From Flavobacterium piscisymbiosum (GTDB lineage Bacteria; Bacteroidota; Bacteroidia; Flavobacteriales; Flavobacteriaceae): a stretch of DNA of 64,000 nt. The stretch is from the NCBI RefSeq assembly GCF_020905295.1, contig NZ_JAJJMM010000001.1:1860001-1924000 (forward strand), read 5' to 3'. Below the pieces are notes generated by a model, which saw nothing but the letters and a program-made list of their open reading frames with translations, did not search any database and was not told the DNA's origin. Of the stretch, positions 18,881-28,402 are shown one piece after another; position 1 is the stretch's first letter, and each line of letters begins with the position of its first letter. The position numbers and the translations under genes were made by a program.

Positions 18881-21115
18881 ATGAAAGCAAGTGTCGAAAA
18901 AATGGTATTTACACCCGGAAAATGGGGGGCATCAGTGAACGTTCAGGATTTTGTAGTAAAAAACATTACTCCTTATGAAGGGGATTCTTCTTTTTTATCG
19001 GGACCATCAGCAAAAACTACAAAATTGTGGGATATCTGTAAAGAAGCTTTATTAAAAGAGCGAGCAAATAACGGATGTTCGGCAATTGATGTAGAAACAA
19101 TATCAACTATTAATGCATTTAAACCAGGCTACATTAATAAAGAAGATGAAGTGGTGGTTGGTTTGCAAACAGATGAATTGTTAAAACGAGCAATGAAACC
19201 TTTTGGAGGGATTAAATTGGTTGAATCTGCGGTAAAAGAAAGAGGATTACAAGTTTCTGATCGTGTAATAGATATTTTTAACTATGCTAAAAATCATAAC
19301 GAAAAAGTTTTTGATGCTTATGATAAAGAGATCAGGGATTATCGTTCTAAACATATATTAACAGGTTTGCCTGATAATTATGCCCGCGGACGTATCATTG
19401 GTGACTTCCGTCGTATGGCTTTGTATGGAGTTAATCAGCTTATTGCTTTTAAAAGAGAAGATCATAATAGAGTTGGCGGCGAAATGACCGAACATAAAGT
19501 TCGTTTGCGTGAAGAGATTTCGGCGCAAATTAGTGCCTTGCAGGATATGCTGATTATGGCTGCTGATTATGGTTTTGATATTTCACTTCCTGCGCAAAAT
19601 GCAAAAGAAGCGGTACAATGGGTTTATTTTGCTTATTTGGCTGCGGTAAAAGAGCAGGATGGAGCAGCAATGTCTTTAGGAAACGTATCTTCATTCCTTG
19701 ATATTTATATAGAAAGAGATCTGAAAGAAGGATTAATTTCAGAATTTGAAGCACAGGAATTGGTAGATCAGTTTGTAATGAAATTGAGAATGGTACGCCA
19801 TTTAAGACCTGGAGCTTATGATGAAATATTTGGTGGAGACCCAACATGGGTAACAGAATGTATTGGAGGTATGTTTAATGACGGAAGAACGAAAGTAACC
19901 AAATCTTCATTCAGATTCCTTCAGACATTATATAATTTAGGAGCATCTCCAGAACCAAACTTAACAGTTTTATGGTCAGAAGATCTTCCACAAGGATTTA
20001 AAGATTTCTGTGCGCAAGTGTCAATTGATACATCATCAATTCAATACGAAAATGATGATTTGATGAGACCAAACAGAGGTTCTGATGATTATGGAATTGC
20101 TTGTTGTGTATCGCATCAGGAAATTGGTAAATCTATTCAGCACTTTGGGGCACGTGCCAATTTACCTAAAGCTTTATTGATTGCTTTAAACGGAGGTAGA
20201 GAAGAACGTGGCGGAGCATTAATCATGAAAGATATTCCGTTTATTCACGACGAAGTATTAGATTATAATGTAGTAAGCAATGTGTTTAAACGTACGCTGA
20301 AAGAAGTAGCCAGAGTATATGCCAAATCAATGTATATTATTCATTATATGCATGATAAGTATTATTATGAAAGAGCGCAAATGGCTATGATTGACTCTGA
20401 TCCGCATGTTGATATCGCTTATGGAGCTGCAGGGATTTCTATTATTGCAGATTCGTTATCAGCAATAAAATATGCGAAAGTAAAACCTATCAGAAATGAA
20501 AACGGAATTACAGTAGATTTTAATATTGAAGGTGATTATCCTAAGTTTGGTAATGATGACGACAGAGTCGACTCTATTGCTCAGGAAATTACAGCTTTCT
20601 TTATCAAAGAGCTTAGAAAACATACTGCATATAAAAATGCAACACCAACTCTTTCGTTATTGACGATTACATCGAATGTAATGTACGGAACCAATACAGG
20701 AGCAACTCCTGACGGACGTAAAGATGGTGAGTCTTTTGCACCGGGAGCAAACCCAATGCACGGACGTGATTCTAGTGGAGCAATTGCTTCGTTAAATTCT
20801 GTTGCAAAACTAGATTACAATGATGCACAAGATGGTATTTCTAACACGTTTTCTATGATCCCGAAATCATTAGGAGATACCAGAGAAGAGCAAGTAAGTA
20901 ATCTGGTAAACACCATAGATGGTTATTTTGCACAAATGGCGCATCACTTAAATGTGAACGTATTAAATCGCGAAACCCTTCAAGATGCTTATAATCATCC
21001 TGAAAATCATCCACAATTGACCATAAGAGTTTCGGGTTATGCTGTTAATTTTGTGAGATTATCAAGAGCGCATCAGTTAGAAGTTATAGCGCGTACTTTT
21101 CATGAAGCAATGTAA
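18881..21115 (+). CDS. pflB: Formate C-acetyltransferase (pyruvate formate-lyase)
   Basis: Converts pyruvate plus CoA to acetyl-CoA plus formate under low oxygen. The 744-residue product carries the adjacent catalytic cysteines C408-C409 in [12 protein letters not shown] and the glycyl-radical loop RVSGYAVNF with Gly719, 25 residues from the C-terminus, at the canonical place. The radical is installed by PflA, encoded 283 bases downstream. Because the glycyl radical is cut by oxygen, the gene implies a microaerobic or anaerobic phase in an organism group usually treated as aerobic. A terminator directly follows, so pflA may be made in smaller amounts. Confidence 0.96.
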   Translation: MKASVEKMVFTPGKWGASVNVQDFVVKNITPYEGDSSFLSGPSAKTTKLWDICKEALLKERANNGCSAIDVETISTINAFKPGYINKEDEVVVGLQTDELLKRAMKPFGGIKLVESAVKERGLQVSDRVIDIFNYAKNHNEKVFDAYDKEIRDYRSKHILTGLPDNYARGRIIGDFRRMALYGVNQLIAFKREDHNRVGGEMTEHKVRLREEISAQISALQDMLIMAADYGFDISLPAQNAKEAVQWVYFAYLAAVKEQDGAAMSLGNVSSFLDIYIERDLKEGLISEFEAQELVDQFVMKLRMVRHLRPGAYDEIFGGDPTWVTECIGGMFNDGRTKVTKSSFRFLQTLYNLGASPEPNLTVLWSEDLPQGFKDFCAQVSIDTSSIQYENDDLMRPNRGSDDYGIACCVSHQEIGKSIQHFGARANLPKALLIALNGGREERGGALIMKDIPFIHDEVLDYNVVSNVFKRTLKEVARVYAKSMYIIHYMHDKYYYERAQMAMIDSDPHVDIAYGAAGISIIADSLSAIKYAKVKPIRNENGITVDFNIEGDYPKFGNDDDRVDSIAQEITAFFIKELRKHTAYKNATPTLSLLTITSNVMYGTNTGATPDGRKDGESFAPGANPMHGRDSSGAIASLNSVAKLDYNDAQDGISNTFSMIPKSLGDTREEQVSNLVNTIDGYFAQMAHHLNVNVLNRETLQDAYNHPENHPQLTIRVSGYAVNFVRLSRAHQLEVIARTFHEAM

Positions 21116-21136
21116 ATCGAGCGAATTGTAAAGTTA

Positions 21137-21173
21137 AAATAGGTTGGCTGGAATGTAGTCAGCCTATTTTTTT
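21137..21173 (+). terminator. Terminator between pflB and pflA
   Basis: AAATAGGTTG (21137-21146) pairs with CAGCCTATTT (21160-21169, one G-U pair), followed by T residues. Confidence 0.75.
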
Positions 21174-21210
21174 ATTATTAACTTGTTGGGTGTAATTAAT
21201 AAAAAAATTA

Positions 21211-21347
21211 AACACATAGAAACATAGATTTTATAGACAAAAGAAGGATACAAAAAGAAACTCATTTCTTTCGCATAGATAGCTTATGTGTATTTCAAAT
21301 AAGTGAAGCGCCTTTTTAAGTATAGAAAAGCTATGTTTCTATGTGTT
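21211..21347. repeat. Inverted repeat with 17-base arms between pflB and pflA
   Basis: AACACATAGAAACATAG (21211-21227) has its exact reverse complement at 21331-21347. The 103-base centre contains a further partial inversion (GAAACTCATTTCTTTCGC). It looks like a dispersed intergenic element and not a gene. Confidence 0.8.
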
Positions 21348-21398
21348 AAAATAATTACCCCAATTCGTTATTATTGTTTTAATTTCATTTAAGAAACT

Positions 21399-22181
21399 AT
21401 GTATTTTCAATTACAAGATATTGAAGCCGCTAAATTAAACATTGATGATCCCGATCATTTAAGAATACATTCTCTCGAAACCTTTGGTACCCATGATGGT
21501 CCCGGTATTCGAATGGTGGTATTTGCACAGGGATGTCAGTTTAGGTGTTTGTATTGCCAGAACCCTGATACACTCGATGTAAAAGGAGGCTCTTTGGTCG
21601 AAATAGAAGAACTGGTAAAAAGAGCTGTTCGTCAGAAAAGCTATTTTGGTAAAACCGGAGGAGTTACAGTTTCCGGAGGAGAACCTTTACTTCAAAGAAA
21701 CAAGTTACTGCACTTTTTTAAATTATTGCACGAACAGGGAATCAATACTTGTCTTGATACCAACGGAAGACTAAATAATCACCAGGCACAGGAACTTTTT
21801 GATAATACTGATCTTTTGTTATTGGATGTAAAACATATTAATGACGAGATACATCATAAATTAACCGGTTTGACGAATAAAAATACACTGGAGGTTGCTG
21901 CTTATAGAGAATCTACCGGAAAACCAATGTGGTTAAGATATGTTTTAGTTCCCGGCTGGACAGACCAACCAGAATACATGGAAAAATGGGGACAACATTT
22001 TACCAATTATAAAACGGTCGAGCGCGTAGAGATTATTCCGTTTCACCAGCTCGGATCTCAAAAATGGGAATTGCTTAATATGCCGTATGCACTTAAAGAT
22101 ACTGCAGCACCAACACCGGAAAGTAAAGCAGAAGCATTTGCTATTTTTAGTAAATATTTCAAAAATGTCATACTTAAGTAG
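21399..22181 (+). CDS. pflA: Pyruvate formate-lyase activating enzyme (radical SAM)
   Basis: This 260-residue radical-SAM enzyme installs the glycyl radical on PflB. The CxxxCxxC cluster ligands are C46, C50 and C53 (GCQFRCLYCQN), with the family's preceding ETFGTHDGPGIR segment and the SAM-contact GGVTVSGGEPLLQ. Length is normal for PflA. The 15-residue N-terminal extension before the family core is modest. Pairing with pflB is firm; the terminator and repeat between them point to separate transcription or attenuation. Confidence 0.95.
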   Translation: MYFQLQDIEAAKLNIDDPDHLRIHSLETFGTHDGPGIRMVVFAQGCQFRCLYCQNPDTLDVKGGSLVEIEELVKRAVRQKSYFGKTGGVTVSGGEPLLQRNKLLHFFKLLHEQGINTCLDTNGRLNNHQAQELFDNTDLLLLDVKHINDEIHHKLTGLTNKNTLEVAAYRESTGKPMWLRYVLVPGWTDQPEYMEKWGQHFTNYKTVERVEIIPFHQLGSQKWELLNMPYALKDTAAPTPESKAEAFAIFSKYFKNVILK

Positions 22182-22237
22182 CAAGTTGCGTTTGGCCTGA
22201 ATATACAGGAGGTTTATCTTTTAAATAGTATATTTTG

Positions 22238-22269
22238 TTGAATGAAATCCTAAATAAAACGTATTTTTG
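22238..22269 (+). promoter_or_regulatory. Predicted promoter of dgt
   Basis: TTG (22238-22240) and TATTTTTG (22262-22269) with a 21-base spacer, then a leader containing CTACAATCTACAATCTG short repeats before the ATG at 22321. Confidence 0.5.
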
Positions 22270-22320
22270 ACGCTTAGATGAGAAATCTACAATCTACAAT
22301 CTGAATTCTAAAATACAAAA

Positions 22321-23667
22321 ATGAACTGGGAACAACTTTTATCACTCAAACGCCAAGGCGATACTAGCAAGAGATTACGTGTAGAACAAGACGATACCCG
22401 ACTGGGTTTTGAGGTTGATTATGATAGAATTATCTTTTCGGCTGCATTTCGATCACTGCAGGATAAAACACAAGTTATTCCGCTTTCTAAAATAGATTTT
22501 GTGCACACGAGACTTACGCATAGTTTAGAAGTTTCAGTGGTAGGACGTTCCTTGGGGCGTTTGGTGGGAAAAAAAATCATTGAAAAATATCCTCACTTAA
22601 AAGAAATTCACGGTTATCATATGAATGATTTTGGTGCTATTGTAGCTGCGGCTTCTTTGGCACACGATATTGGTAATCCGCCTTTTGGACATTCTGGTGA
22701 GAAAGCCATTGGAGAATATTTTTCGATAGGAAACGGTTTAAAATACAAAGATCAGTTAACCGCCAAAGAATGGCAGGATTTAATTGATTTTGAAGGAAAT
22801 GCAAACGGATTTTCGGTTCTTACGGCAAGTCGTCCGGGAATCGAGGGTGGACTTAGAATTTCCTATGCTACTTTAGGTGCTTTTATGAAATATCCAAAAG
22901 AAAGCTTACCTAAAAAACCAACAAATGATATCGCCGATAAAAAATACGGTTTCTTCCAGACGGATAAAGCATTCTTCGAAGAAGTAGCCAAAGATATGGG
23001 CATGATTGCCAATAAATCAGGAGATGATATTGGTTTTGAAAGACATCCTTTAGCGTATTTGGTTGAAGCAGCAGATGATATTTGTTACACCATCATTGAC
23101 TTTGAAGACGGAATAAACTTAGGATTGGTATCTGAAGATTATGCTTTAGAATATTTAATAAAACTGGTAAAAGACAATATTGGAGTTGCGAAGTACAAGA
23201 CTTTAACCACCAAAGAAGATAGAATTAGTTATTTACGTGCGCTTGCAATAGGAACATTAATCAACGATGCCGTAAATGTTTTTATTGAAAATGAAGAAGC
23301 AATTCTGGCCGGAAAATTTCCTTTTGCTTTAACCGATAAAAGCAAATACAAAGCGCAAATGAATGATATCATTAATTTAAGCGTTGATAAAATCTATCAG
23401 AGCCGTGAGGTTATAGAGAAAGAAATTGTGGGTTATCAAATCATCCAGACTTTATTGGATAAATTTATTACTGCTTTTAATAATAAATACGAAGGAACTG
23501 CTTCCAACTACGATAAATTAATTTTGAAAATGTTGCCGGAAAAGCATCAATTAGAGAAAGAGAATTTATACGAACGTTTGCTTCATATTTGTCATTACGT
23601 TTCGCTTTTAACCGATGGAAATGCGTTAGAATTATTTGAAACGATTAACGGAAGAAAGAAGAATTAA
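22321..23667 (+). CDS. dgt: dGTP triphosphohydrolase
   Basis: Hydrolyses dGTP to deoxyguanosine and tripolyphosphate, shaping the dNTP pool. The 448-residue protein has the HD-superfamily metal ligands: His in HTRLTHSLEVS and the His-Asp pair in AHDIGNPPFGHSGE, with the later Asp in EAADDICYTIIDFEDG. Length fits the non-enterobacterial dGTPase group. It is transcribed alone and ends in a strong bidirectional terminator shared with the converging DUF3078 gene. Confidence 0.93.
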   Translation: MNWEQLLSLKRQGDTSKRLRVEQDDTRLGFEVDYDRIIFSAAFRSLQDKTQVIPLSKIDFVHTRLTHSLEVSVVGRSLGRLVGKKIIEKYPHLKEIHGYHMNDFGAIVAAASLAHDIGNPPFGHSGEKAIGEYFSIGNGLKYKDQLTAKEWQDLIDFEGNANGFSVLTASRPGIEGGLRISYATLGAFMKYPKESLPKKPTNDIADKKYGFFQTDKAFFEEVAKDMGMIANKSGDDIGFERHPLAYLVEAADDICYTIIDFEDGINLGLVSEDYALEYLIKLVKDNIGVAKYKTLTTKEDRISYLRALAIGTLINDAVNVFIENEEAILAGKFPFALTDKSKYKAQMNDIINLSVDKIYQSREVIEKEIVGYQIIQTLLDKFITAFNNKYEGTASNYDKLILKMLPEKHQLEKENLYERLLHICHYVSLLTDGNALELFETINGRKKN

Positions 23668-23690
23668 ATCATTTTTTTCCTTTTTGATAT

Positions 23691-23733
23691 AAAAAAACAC
23701 CCGATAGAAATTGTTTCTATCGGGTGTTTTTTT
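23691..23733. terminator. Bidirectional terminator between dgt and the DUF3078 gene
   Basis: A 20-base arm at 23691-23710 is the exact reverse complement of 23714-23733 (core ACACCCGATAGAAA), with A and T runs on both flanks. Confidence 0.92.
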
Positions 23734-23758
23734 GTTTAATAGCGATACTGTTTATTTT

Positions 23759-24760
23759 TTATTGAAAAGCGTATACTAAACCTACGCCCAAAACTTGTCT
23801 TAACTGCGCTCTTGGCCCATCGTTTACCTGAGAAGTCGATCCTGTAGTTGGGTCAACAACATCTTTCTTGGTTTTAATATCATCATCATAAACCAGATGA
23901 ATACCAATATTTGCTTTTACATAAGCGTTTACAACAAGATCCAGACGAGTATCATAATCTACGTCGACATTTCCGAATTTGTTCAAATAATCGGTGTATA
24001 AGCTTAATCTGTTCTCGTAGAAAATGTTTTTGAAAATTTCGTTTTTCATATATGCAGTTAGTAAAATACCAAATTCCGCTTTTACTTTTTGTCCGTTTTC
24101 AACTATAATTTGAGAATTAGGATCCATAGGATCCGGAGCATAAATTGCTTTTTTAACACCAAAAGATCCTTGGTTGGCCAAATCCTGATCTAACACCAAA
24201 GTAGTTTTTAACGTAATAGGAGAGAAGTAAAACGTTCTGTTTTTCTTTTTATTTGAGTTTTCAGCTCCAGCTCCCAAAAATACATAGGCTGGTGCGAAAG
24301 GTTTCGAAATAGCAATATCTCTGTTTGGGTAATTATATCCGTTTGTAAACTGCGTATTGAAATTAAATTTAGCCGAATAATACCAATTCGAAATCGTATC
24401 TTTTCTGAATCCGTAAGTAGAATTCAGCATAACAGCATCGTCAGTCTTTCTTAATTCGGTACCGTCTTGTTTGTTTAAACCATATTTTACAATAAGTTCG
24501 TTCGCCCATTTATGATTTCCTTTGATATAAGTTCTTCCAAATTCACCCTTAAACAAACCTGAGATCGAACTTGTTCCCCCCGCGCTCCAGTTCACAAAAG
24601 CAATTTCGGAAATATCAAATCCCAGTTGATTTTTCTTAGTCCAGTTAGAAGGTGGCGGCGGCAGCTGATTAGGCGCTAAAGTCGTTTGTATAATTTGAGC
24701 AAAGTTATGTGAGGTACACAAAAGCAATAGAAGCAAAAGGGTAGAACGCAATAATTTCAT
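23759..24760 (-). CDS. DUF3078 outer-membrane-like protein
   Basis: A 333-residue secreted protein: signal peptide MKLLRSTLLLLLLLCTSHNFAQ, a Pro-rich start (NQLPPPPSNW), then the DUF3078 core with ISEIAFVNWSAGGTSSISG, and alternating strands that end in LRQVLGVGLVYAFQ with a terminal aromatic pair, fitting an outer-membrane barrel. The function is not known. It lies 33 bases after dxs on the same strand and is probably co-transcribed with it. Confidence 0.82.
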   Translation of the reverse strand: MKLLRSTLLLLLLLCTSHNFAQIIQTTLAPNQLPPPPSNWTKKNQLGFDISEIAFVNWSAGGTSSISGLFKGEFGRTYIKGNHKWANELIVKYGLNKQDGTELRKTDDAVMLNSTYGFRKDTISNWYYSAKFNFNTQFTNGYNYPNRDIAISKPFAPAYVFLGAGAENSNKKKNRTFYFSPITLKTTLVLDQDLANQGSFGVKKAIYAPDPMDPNSQIIVENGQKVKAEFGILLTAYMKNEIFKNIFYENRLSLYTDYLNKFGNVDVDYDTRLDLVVNAYVKANIGIHLVYDDDIKTKKDVVDPTTGSTSQVNDGPRAQLRQVLGVGLVYAFQ

Positions 24761-24793
24761 TATGATTTTAGTTTTTTTGGTAGTGCAAAATAA

Positions 24794-26581
24794 TTATTTT
24801 GTATCGGTTGAAAAAAGATTTATCAAACTTTTAACGTCTATTTTGCATAATTGTTGTAATTGATTTGCAGTTCCATGTTCAATAAACACATCAGGAACGC
24901 CTAAAATTTCTATTTTATTTTTGAAATTATAAGATGCGGCAAACTCTAAAATGGCGCTTCCAAAGCCTCCGTTTATAGTCCCTTCTTCAATAGTTATAAT
25001 CCTTTCGAAAGTATTGAAAATACTAATCAATGATTTGATATCTAATGGTTTGATAAATGGAAAGTCATAGTGTGCAATTGACTCGGAATTGTCACATTCG
25101 TTAATCGCTAAAGTGACATTATTTCCAATTGTTCCGGTAGATAAAACGGCCGTTTTTGTTCCGGGTTTTAATTGACTAGCCTGTCCTATAATAATTTTTT
25201 CATAATGTCCGAAATTTTCTACTTCCCAATTTGGTAAGACGCCTCTACCCCTCGGATATCGAATCGCAATGGGATGATTTAGTCCTAATTGGGCCGTATA
25301 TAAAATGTTTTGCAGTGCAATTTCGTTAATCGGAGCATAGATAATCATATTGGGAACTGCCCGTAAATAAGCAATATCAAAAACACCATGATGTGTTGCT
25401 CCATCTTCGCCAACCAAACCTGCACGATCGATACAAAAAATAACCGGTAAGTTTTGTAACGCCACATCGTGAATAACCTGATCGTAAGCGCGTTGTAAAA
25501 AAGTAGAATAAATGGTGCAATACACAATCATGCCTTGCGTGGTCATTCCGGCAGCAAGCGTCACGGCATGTTGTTCAGCAATTCCTACATCAAAAGCACG
25601 TTCGGGAATTTCATCCATCATGAACTTTAAAGAACTACCAGATGGCATTGCAGGTGTAATTCCGATGATTTTATCGTTCTTTTTGGCTAAATCCAAAATG
25701 GTCAATCCAAAAACATCCTGATATTTAGGAGGTAAATTTTCTTCAGATTTTAAAATAATCTCTCCTGTTGAAGCATCAAATTTCCCGGGCGCATGATATT
25801 TTACCTGATTTTCTTCAGCTTGTTGCAGGCCTTTTCCTTTAGTGGTAACAATATGAAGGAATTTAGGGCCTTTTATCTTTTTTAATCGTTTTAATTCTTT
25901 TATTAAAGTCGGAATATCATGCCCGTCAATTGGTCCCGAATAATCGAAGTTAAGAGACTTGATCATGTTGTTCTTCTTCGGGTTCTTTCCTTCTTTTACA
26001 GCAGTAAGATATTGTTTAAGAGCACCAACGCTAGGGTCAATTCCAATAGCATTATCATTTAAAATCACCAGTAAATTGGCATCTGTAACTCCGGCGTGAT
26101 TTAAACCTTCAAAAGCCATTCCGGATGCGATAGAAGCATCACCAATAACTGCAATATGTTGTTTATCGAAGTCTCCTTTTAGCTGAGAAGCAATCGCCAT
26201 CCCAAGTGCAGCAGAAATAGAAGTAGAGGAATGTCCAACGCCAAAAGTATCGTATATACTTTCACTTCTTTTAGGGAAACCAGAAATTCCGTCTATTTGC
26301 CTGTTGGTATGAAAGATTTCCCTTCTTTCGGTCAAAATTTTATGTCCGTAAGCCTGATGTCCAACATCCCAAACCAATAAATCTTCAGGAGTATTAAAAA
26401 CATAATGCAAAGCAATCGTAAGTTCAATAACACCAAGACTAGCGCCCAAATGCCCTTCTTTTACCGAAACAACATCAATAATAAATTGACGTAATTCCTG
26501 TGCAATTTGAGGAAGTTGCGCTTCGGTTAATAACCGTAAATCAGTTGGATTGTATATATTGGAAAGTAAGTTGCTTTTCAT
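24794..26581 (-). CDS. dxs: 1-deoxy-D-xylulose-5-phosphate synthase
   Basis: First enzyme of the MEP isoprenoid pathway; condenses pyruvate and glyceraldehyde 3-phosphate using thiamine diphosphate. The 595-residue protein has the TPP/Mg motif GDASIASGMAFEGLNHAG ... NDN, the substrate-site VGHSSTSISAALGMA, the transketolase-pyrimidine segment DVGIAEQHAVTLAAGM with the catalytic Glu, and a C-terminal transketolase domain. It is slightly shorter than the usual 620 or so residues. A -7 element TAAATTTG (minus strand, 26596-26603) sits just upstream of the ATG. Confidence 0.95.
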   Translation of the reverse strand: MKSNLLSNIYNPTDLRLLTEAQLPQIAQELRQFIIDVVSVKEGHLGASLGVIELTIALHYVFNTPEDLLVWDVGHQAYGHKILTERREIFHTNRQIDGISGFPKRSESIYDTFGVGHSSTSISAALGMAIASQLKGDFDKQHIAVIGDASIASGMAFEGLNHAGVTDANLLVILNDNAIGIDPSVGALKQYLTAVKEGKNPKKNNMIKSLNFDYSGPIDGHDIPTLIKELKRLKKIKGPKFLHIVTTKGKGLQQAEENQVKYHAPGKFDASTGEIILKSEENLPPKYQDVFGLTILDLAKKNDKIIGITPAMPSGSSLKFMMDEIPERAFDVGIAEQHAVTLAAGMTTQGMIVYCTIYSTFLQRAYDQVIHDVALQNLPVIFCIDRAGLVGEDGATHHGVFDIAYLRAVPNMIIYAPINEIALQNILYTAQLGLNHPIAIRYPRGRGVLPNWEVENFGHYEKIIIGQASQLKPGTKTAVLSTGTIGNNVTLAINECDNSESIAHYDFPFIKPLDIKSLISIFNTFERIITIEEGTINGGFGSAILEFAASYNFKNKIEILGVPDVFIEHGTANQLQQLCKIDVKSLINLFSTDTK

Positions 26582-26595
26582 TGTAAGGTAAAAAG

Positions 26596-26603
26596 CAAAT
26601 TTA
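26596..26603 (-). promoter_or_regulatory. Predicted -7 element of dxs
   Basis: Reads TAAATTTG on the minus strand, 14 bases before the dxs ATG. Confidence 0.45.
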
Positions 26604-26620
26604 CGGTTTTAAATTTAAAC

Positions 26621-27571
26621 TTATTGCTTTGAATTTTCAGAAGAGTCTTTTTCAAATGCTATTGGCATACTATATTTTGTTCTTGTTTTTTTGCCATTTT
26701 GTGTACCTGCGACCCAATTAGGTAATGTTTTTAAAGCACGAGTTATTTCGGTTTTTATTTTTGAGTCTGTATTTTCTGAAAAATCAAAAGTTGAAAGTGA
26801 GCCATCTTTTTCTATCACAAACGAAACTATAATTCGATTTCTTAAATTTTCAGTTTCTTCCGGTCGTTTAAATTCTTTTATAAATAATTCATAAAAATTA
26901 TCAATTCCACTGGGGTAGCTGGGCTTTGTTTCTACTACTGCTCCCGTGTAGTAAACTTCATTTTCTACAATAGAATCTTTAGCAACTTTATTCTTATCGC
27001 TTCTTTTTGATGGCGATTTGTCATGAGTAATCTCCGTGCAATTTGTACGTACTGGTTTTACAAGTTTTGCATTTTTAATTCTGCCTTTTCCCTTCACAAA
27101 TTTAACCTGATCTATTTTTGGTGGAGGTGGAGGCGATAAAAGAGCATTGTTTAAATTACTAATTTTTGTATCACCAATAGAAATATGTTCTGTTGTAGGA
27201 TCATTTTGAATAATCTCTACTTTGTCTATCTTTTTCTTATTTCCATCTTTATCAGCACAGCTAAATAAAGTCGTTCCCATAGCGATAAACAATGCTAATA
27301 AAAATATTTTGTGATAATGCGTTTGTGTATAAAGAATACGGCTTGGAATTTGAATTGTTATCGTATCTAATTGAGATTTTTTAAATCTTCCGCAGATGTT
27401 AGTACTTTGGTTTTGGGTGAAGTAATGTTGAACTTCATCAGGCAGCATAGTTGTAAAGTCTACAACTGTTTTAGAACAACTTAAACAAAAGCGACCATTA
27501 TCTTTAGGCTGCATTTTATCCCAGTCTTCATGACAAGGCTCTGGAATCGTTAATTTGTGTTTATTGTTCAT
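26621..27571 (-). CDS. TonB-like protein with N-terminal Cys-rich domain (copy 2 of a tandem pair)
   Basis: A 316-residue protein. Residues 1-80 form a small Cys domain (IPEPCHEDWDKM, RFCLSCSKTVVDF, NICGRF) common in flavobacterial proteins and possibly metal-binding. One hydrophobic segment follows (KIFLLALFIAMGTTLFSC), then a charged, Pro-rich periplasmic linker (LLSPPPPPKIDQV) and a C-terminal TonB-like domain (RNRIIVSFVIEKDGSLSTF ... LPNWVAGTQNGKKTRTKYSMPI). It looks like an energy-transducer TonB variant without ExbB/ExbD nearby. Its ATG overlaps the stop of the preceding paralogue by 4 bases (ATGA), so the two are translationally coupled. Confidence 0.8.
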   Translation of the reverse strand: MNNKHKLTIPEPCHEDWDKMQPKDNGRFCLSCSKTVVDFTTMLPDEVQHYFTQNQSTNICGRFKKSQLDTITIQIPSRILYTQTHYHKIFLLALFIAMGTTLFSCADKDGNKKKIDKVEIIQNDPTTEHISIGDTKISNLNNALLSPPPPPKIDQVKFVKGKGRIKNAKLVKPVRTNCTEITHDKSPSKRSDKNKVAKDSIVENEVYYTGAVVETKPSYPSGIDNFYELFIKEFKRPEETENLRNRIIVSFVIEKDGSLSTFDFSENTDSKIKTEITRALKTLPNWVAGTQNGKKTRTKYSMPIAFEKDSSENSKQ

Positions 27572-28341
27572 TGTTTAATTGTAATCGGTAAAACATAAGT
27601 TGATCGAACAATTTTGTTTTTTCGTTTACCCGGAACCCACTTTGGAGTTTTTTCTAAAATTCCGATAATATCTTTTTCACTTGCTGACGTTGTATTTTCA
27701 AGTATTTTAAAATTGCTAAGACTTCCGTCACCTTCAATTACAAATAAAACGGATATTTCTCCTTGTTTTGCTGTGATAAGATTTTTTGAAAAATTAGAAT
27801 TGAATTTTTTTATTCCATTTTTTGGAACAGCTGCAATGTCTAAATCATTTGAATTATAAATAACTCCGTAATGTCCAGATTGAGGTACGTCTTGTTCAGA
27901 TTGAGAATGTTCTTCGGCGTTAAGTTTGTCTACAGGCATCAAAATAATTCCAGTAGTAGCATGTTGTTGCGGTTTGATATCTTTTACAACTTCAATTGTA
28001 TCTATTTTTTTCTTATTTCCGTCTTTGTCCTGACAACTAAATAATGTAGTGCCCATAGCTATAAAAAGTGCCAATAAAAACATTTTTCGATAATGGATTT
28101 GGCTGTGTAATATTTGAGATGGAATCTGAATATTTATTTCACTTAGCTGTTCACTTTTAAGTCTTCCACAGACATTTTTATTTGAAATAAAATATTGCTG
28201 AATTTCCTCGGGAAGCATTGATGTAAAATCAACAACGGTTTTAGAACAACTCAAACAAAATCTTCCATTGTCTTTTGGTGTCATCTTATCCCAGTTTTCG
28301 TGGCAAGGTTCTGGAATCGTTATTTTAAAATTTCTTTCCAT
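27568..28341 (-). CDS. TonB-like protein with N-terminal Cys-rich domain (copy 1 of a tandem pair)
   Basis: A 257-residue paralogue of the next gene. The Cys domain (IPEPCHENWDKM, RFCLSCSKTVVDF, NVCGRL), the membrane segment (MFLLALFIAMGTTLFSCQ) and the DKDGNKKKID stretch after it are nearly identical, whereas the linker and the C-terminal TonB-like domain (EISVLFVIEGDGSLSNFKI ... PKWVPGKRKNKIVRSTYVLPI) have diverged. This suggests a tandem duplication with conservation concentrated in the membrane-proximal part. Role: possibly signal or energy transfer to outer-membrane receptors; not established. Confidence 0.8.
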   Translation of the reverse strand: MERNFKITIPEPCHENWDKMTPKDNGRFCLSCSKTVVDFTSMLPEEIQQYFISNKNVCGRLKSEQLSEINIQIPSQILHSQIHYRKMFLLALFIAMGTTLFSCQDKDGNKKKIDTIEVVKDIKPQQHATTGIILMPVDKLNAEEHSQSEQDVPQSGHYGVIYNSNDLDIAAVPKNGIKKFNSNFSKNLITAKQGEISVLFVIEGDGSLSNFKILENTTSASEKDIIGILEKTPKWVPGKRKNKIVRSTYVLPITIKQ

Positions 28342-28389
28342 GTTTTGAATTTCAATATTTAAATGTAATAAAAAATAATACTAAAACCT

Positions 28390-28397
28390 TATTTTTG
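28390..28397 (+). promoter_or_regulatory. Predicted -7 element of tadA (near-leaderless)
   Basis: TATTTTTG ends only five bases before the ATG at 28403, so the mRNA would start at or very near the start codon. Confidence 0.45.
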
Positions 28398-28402
28398 CAA
28401 TT

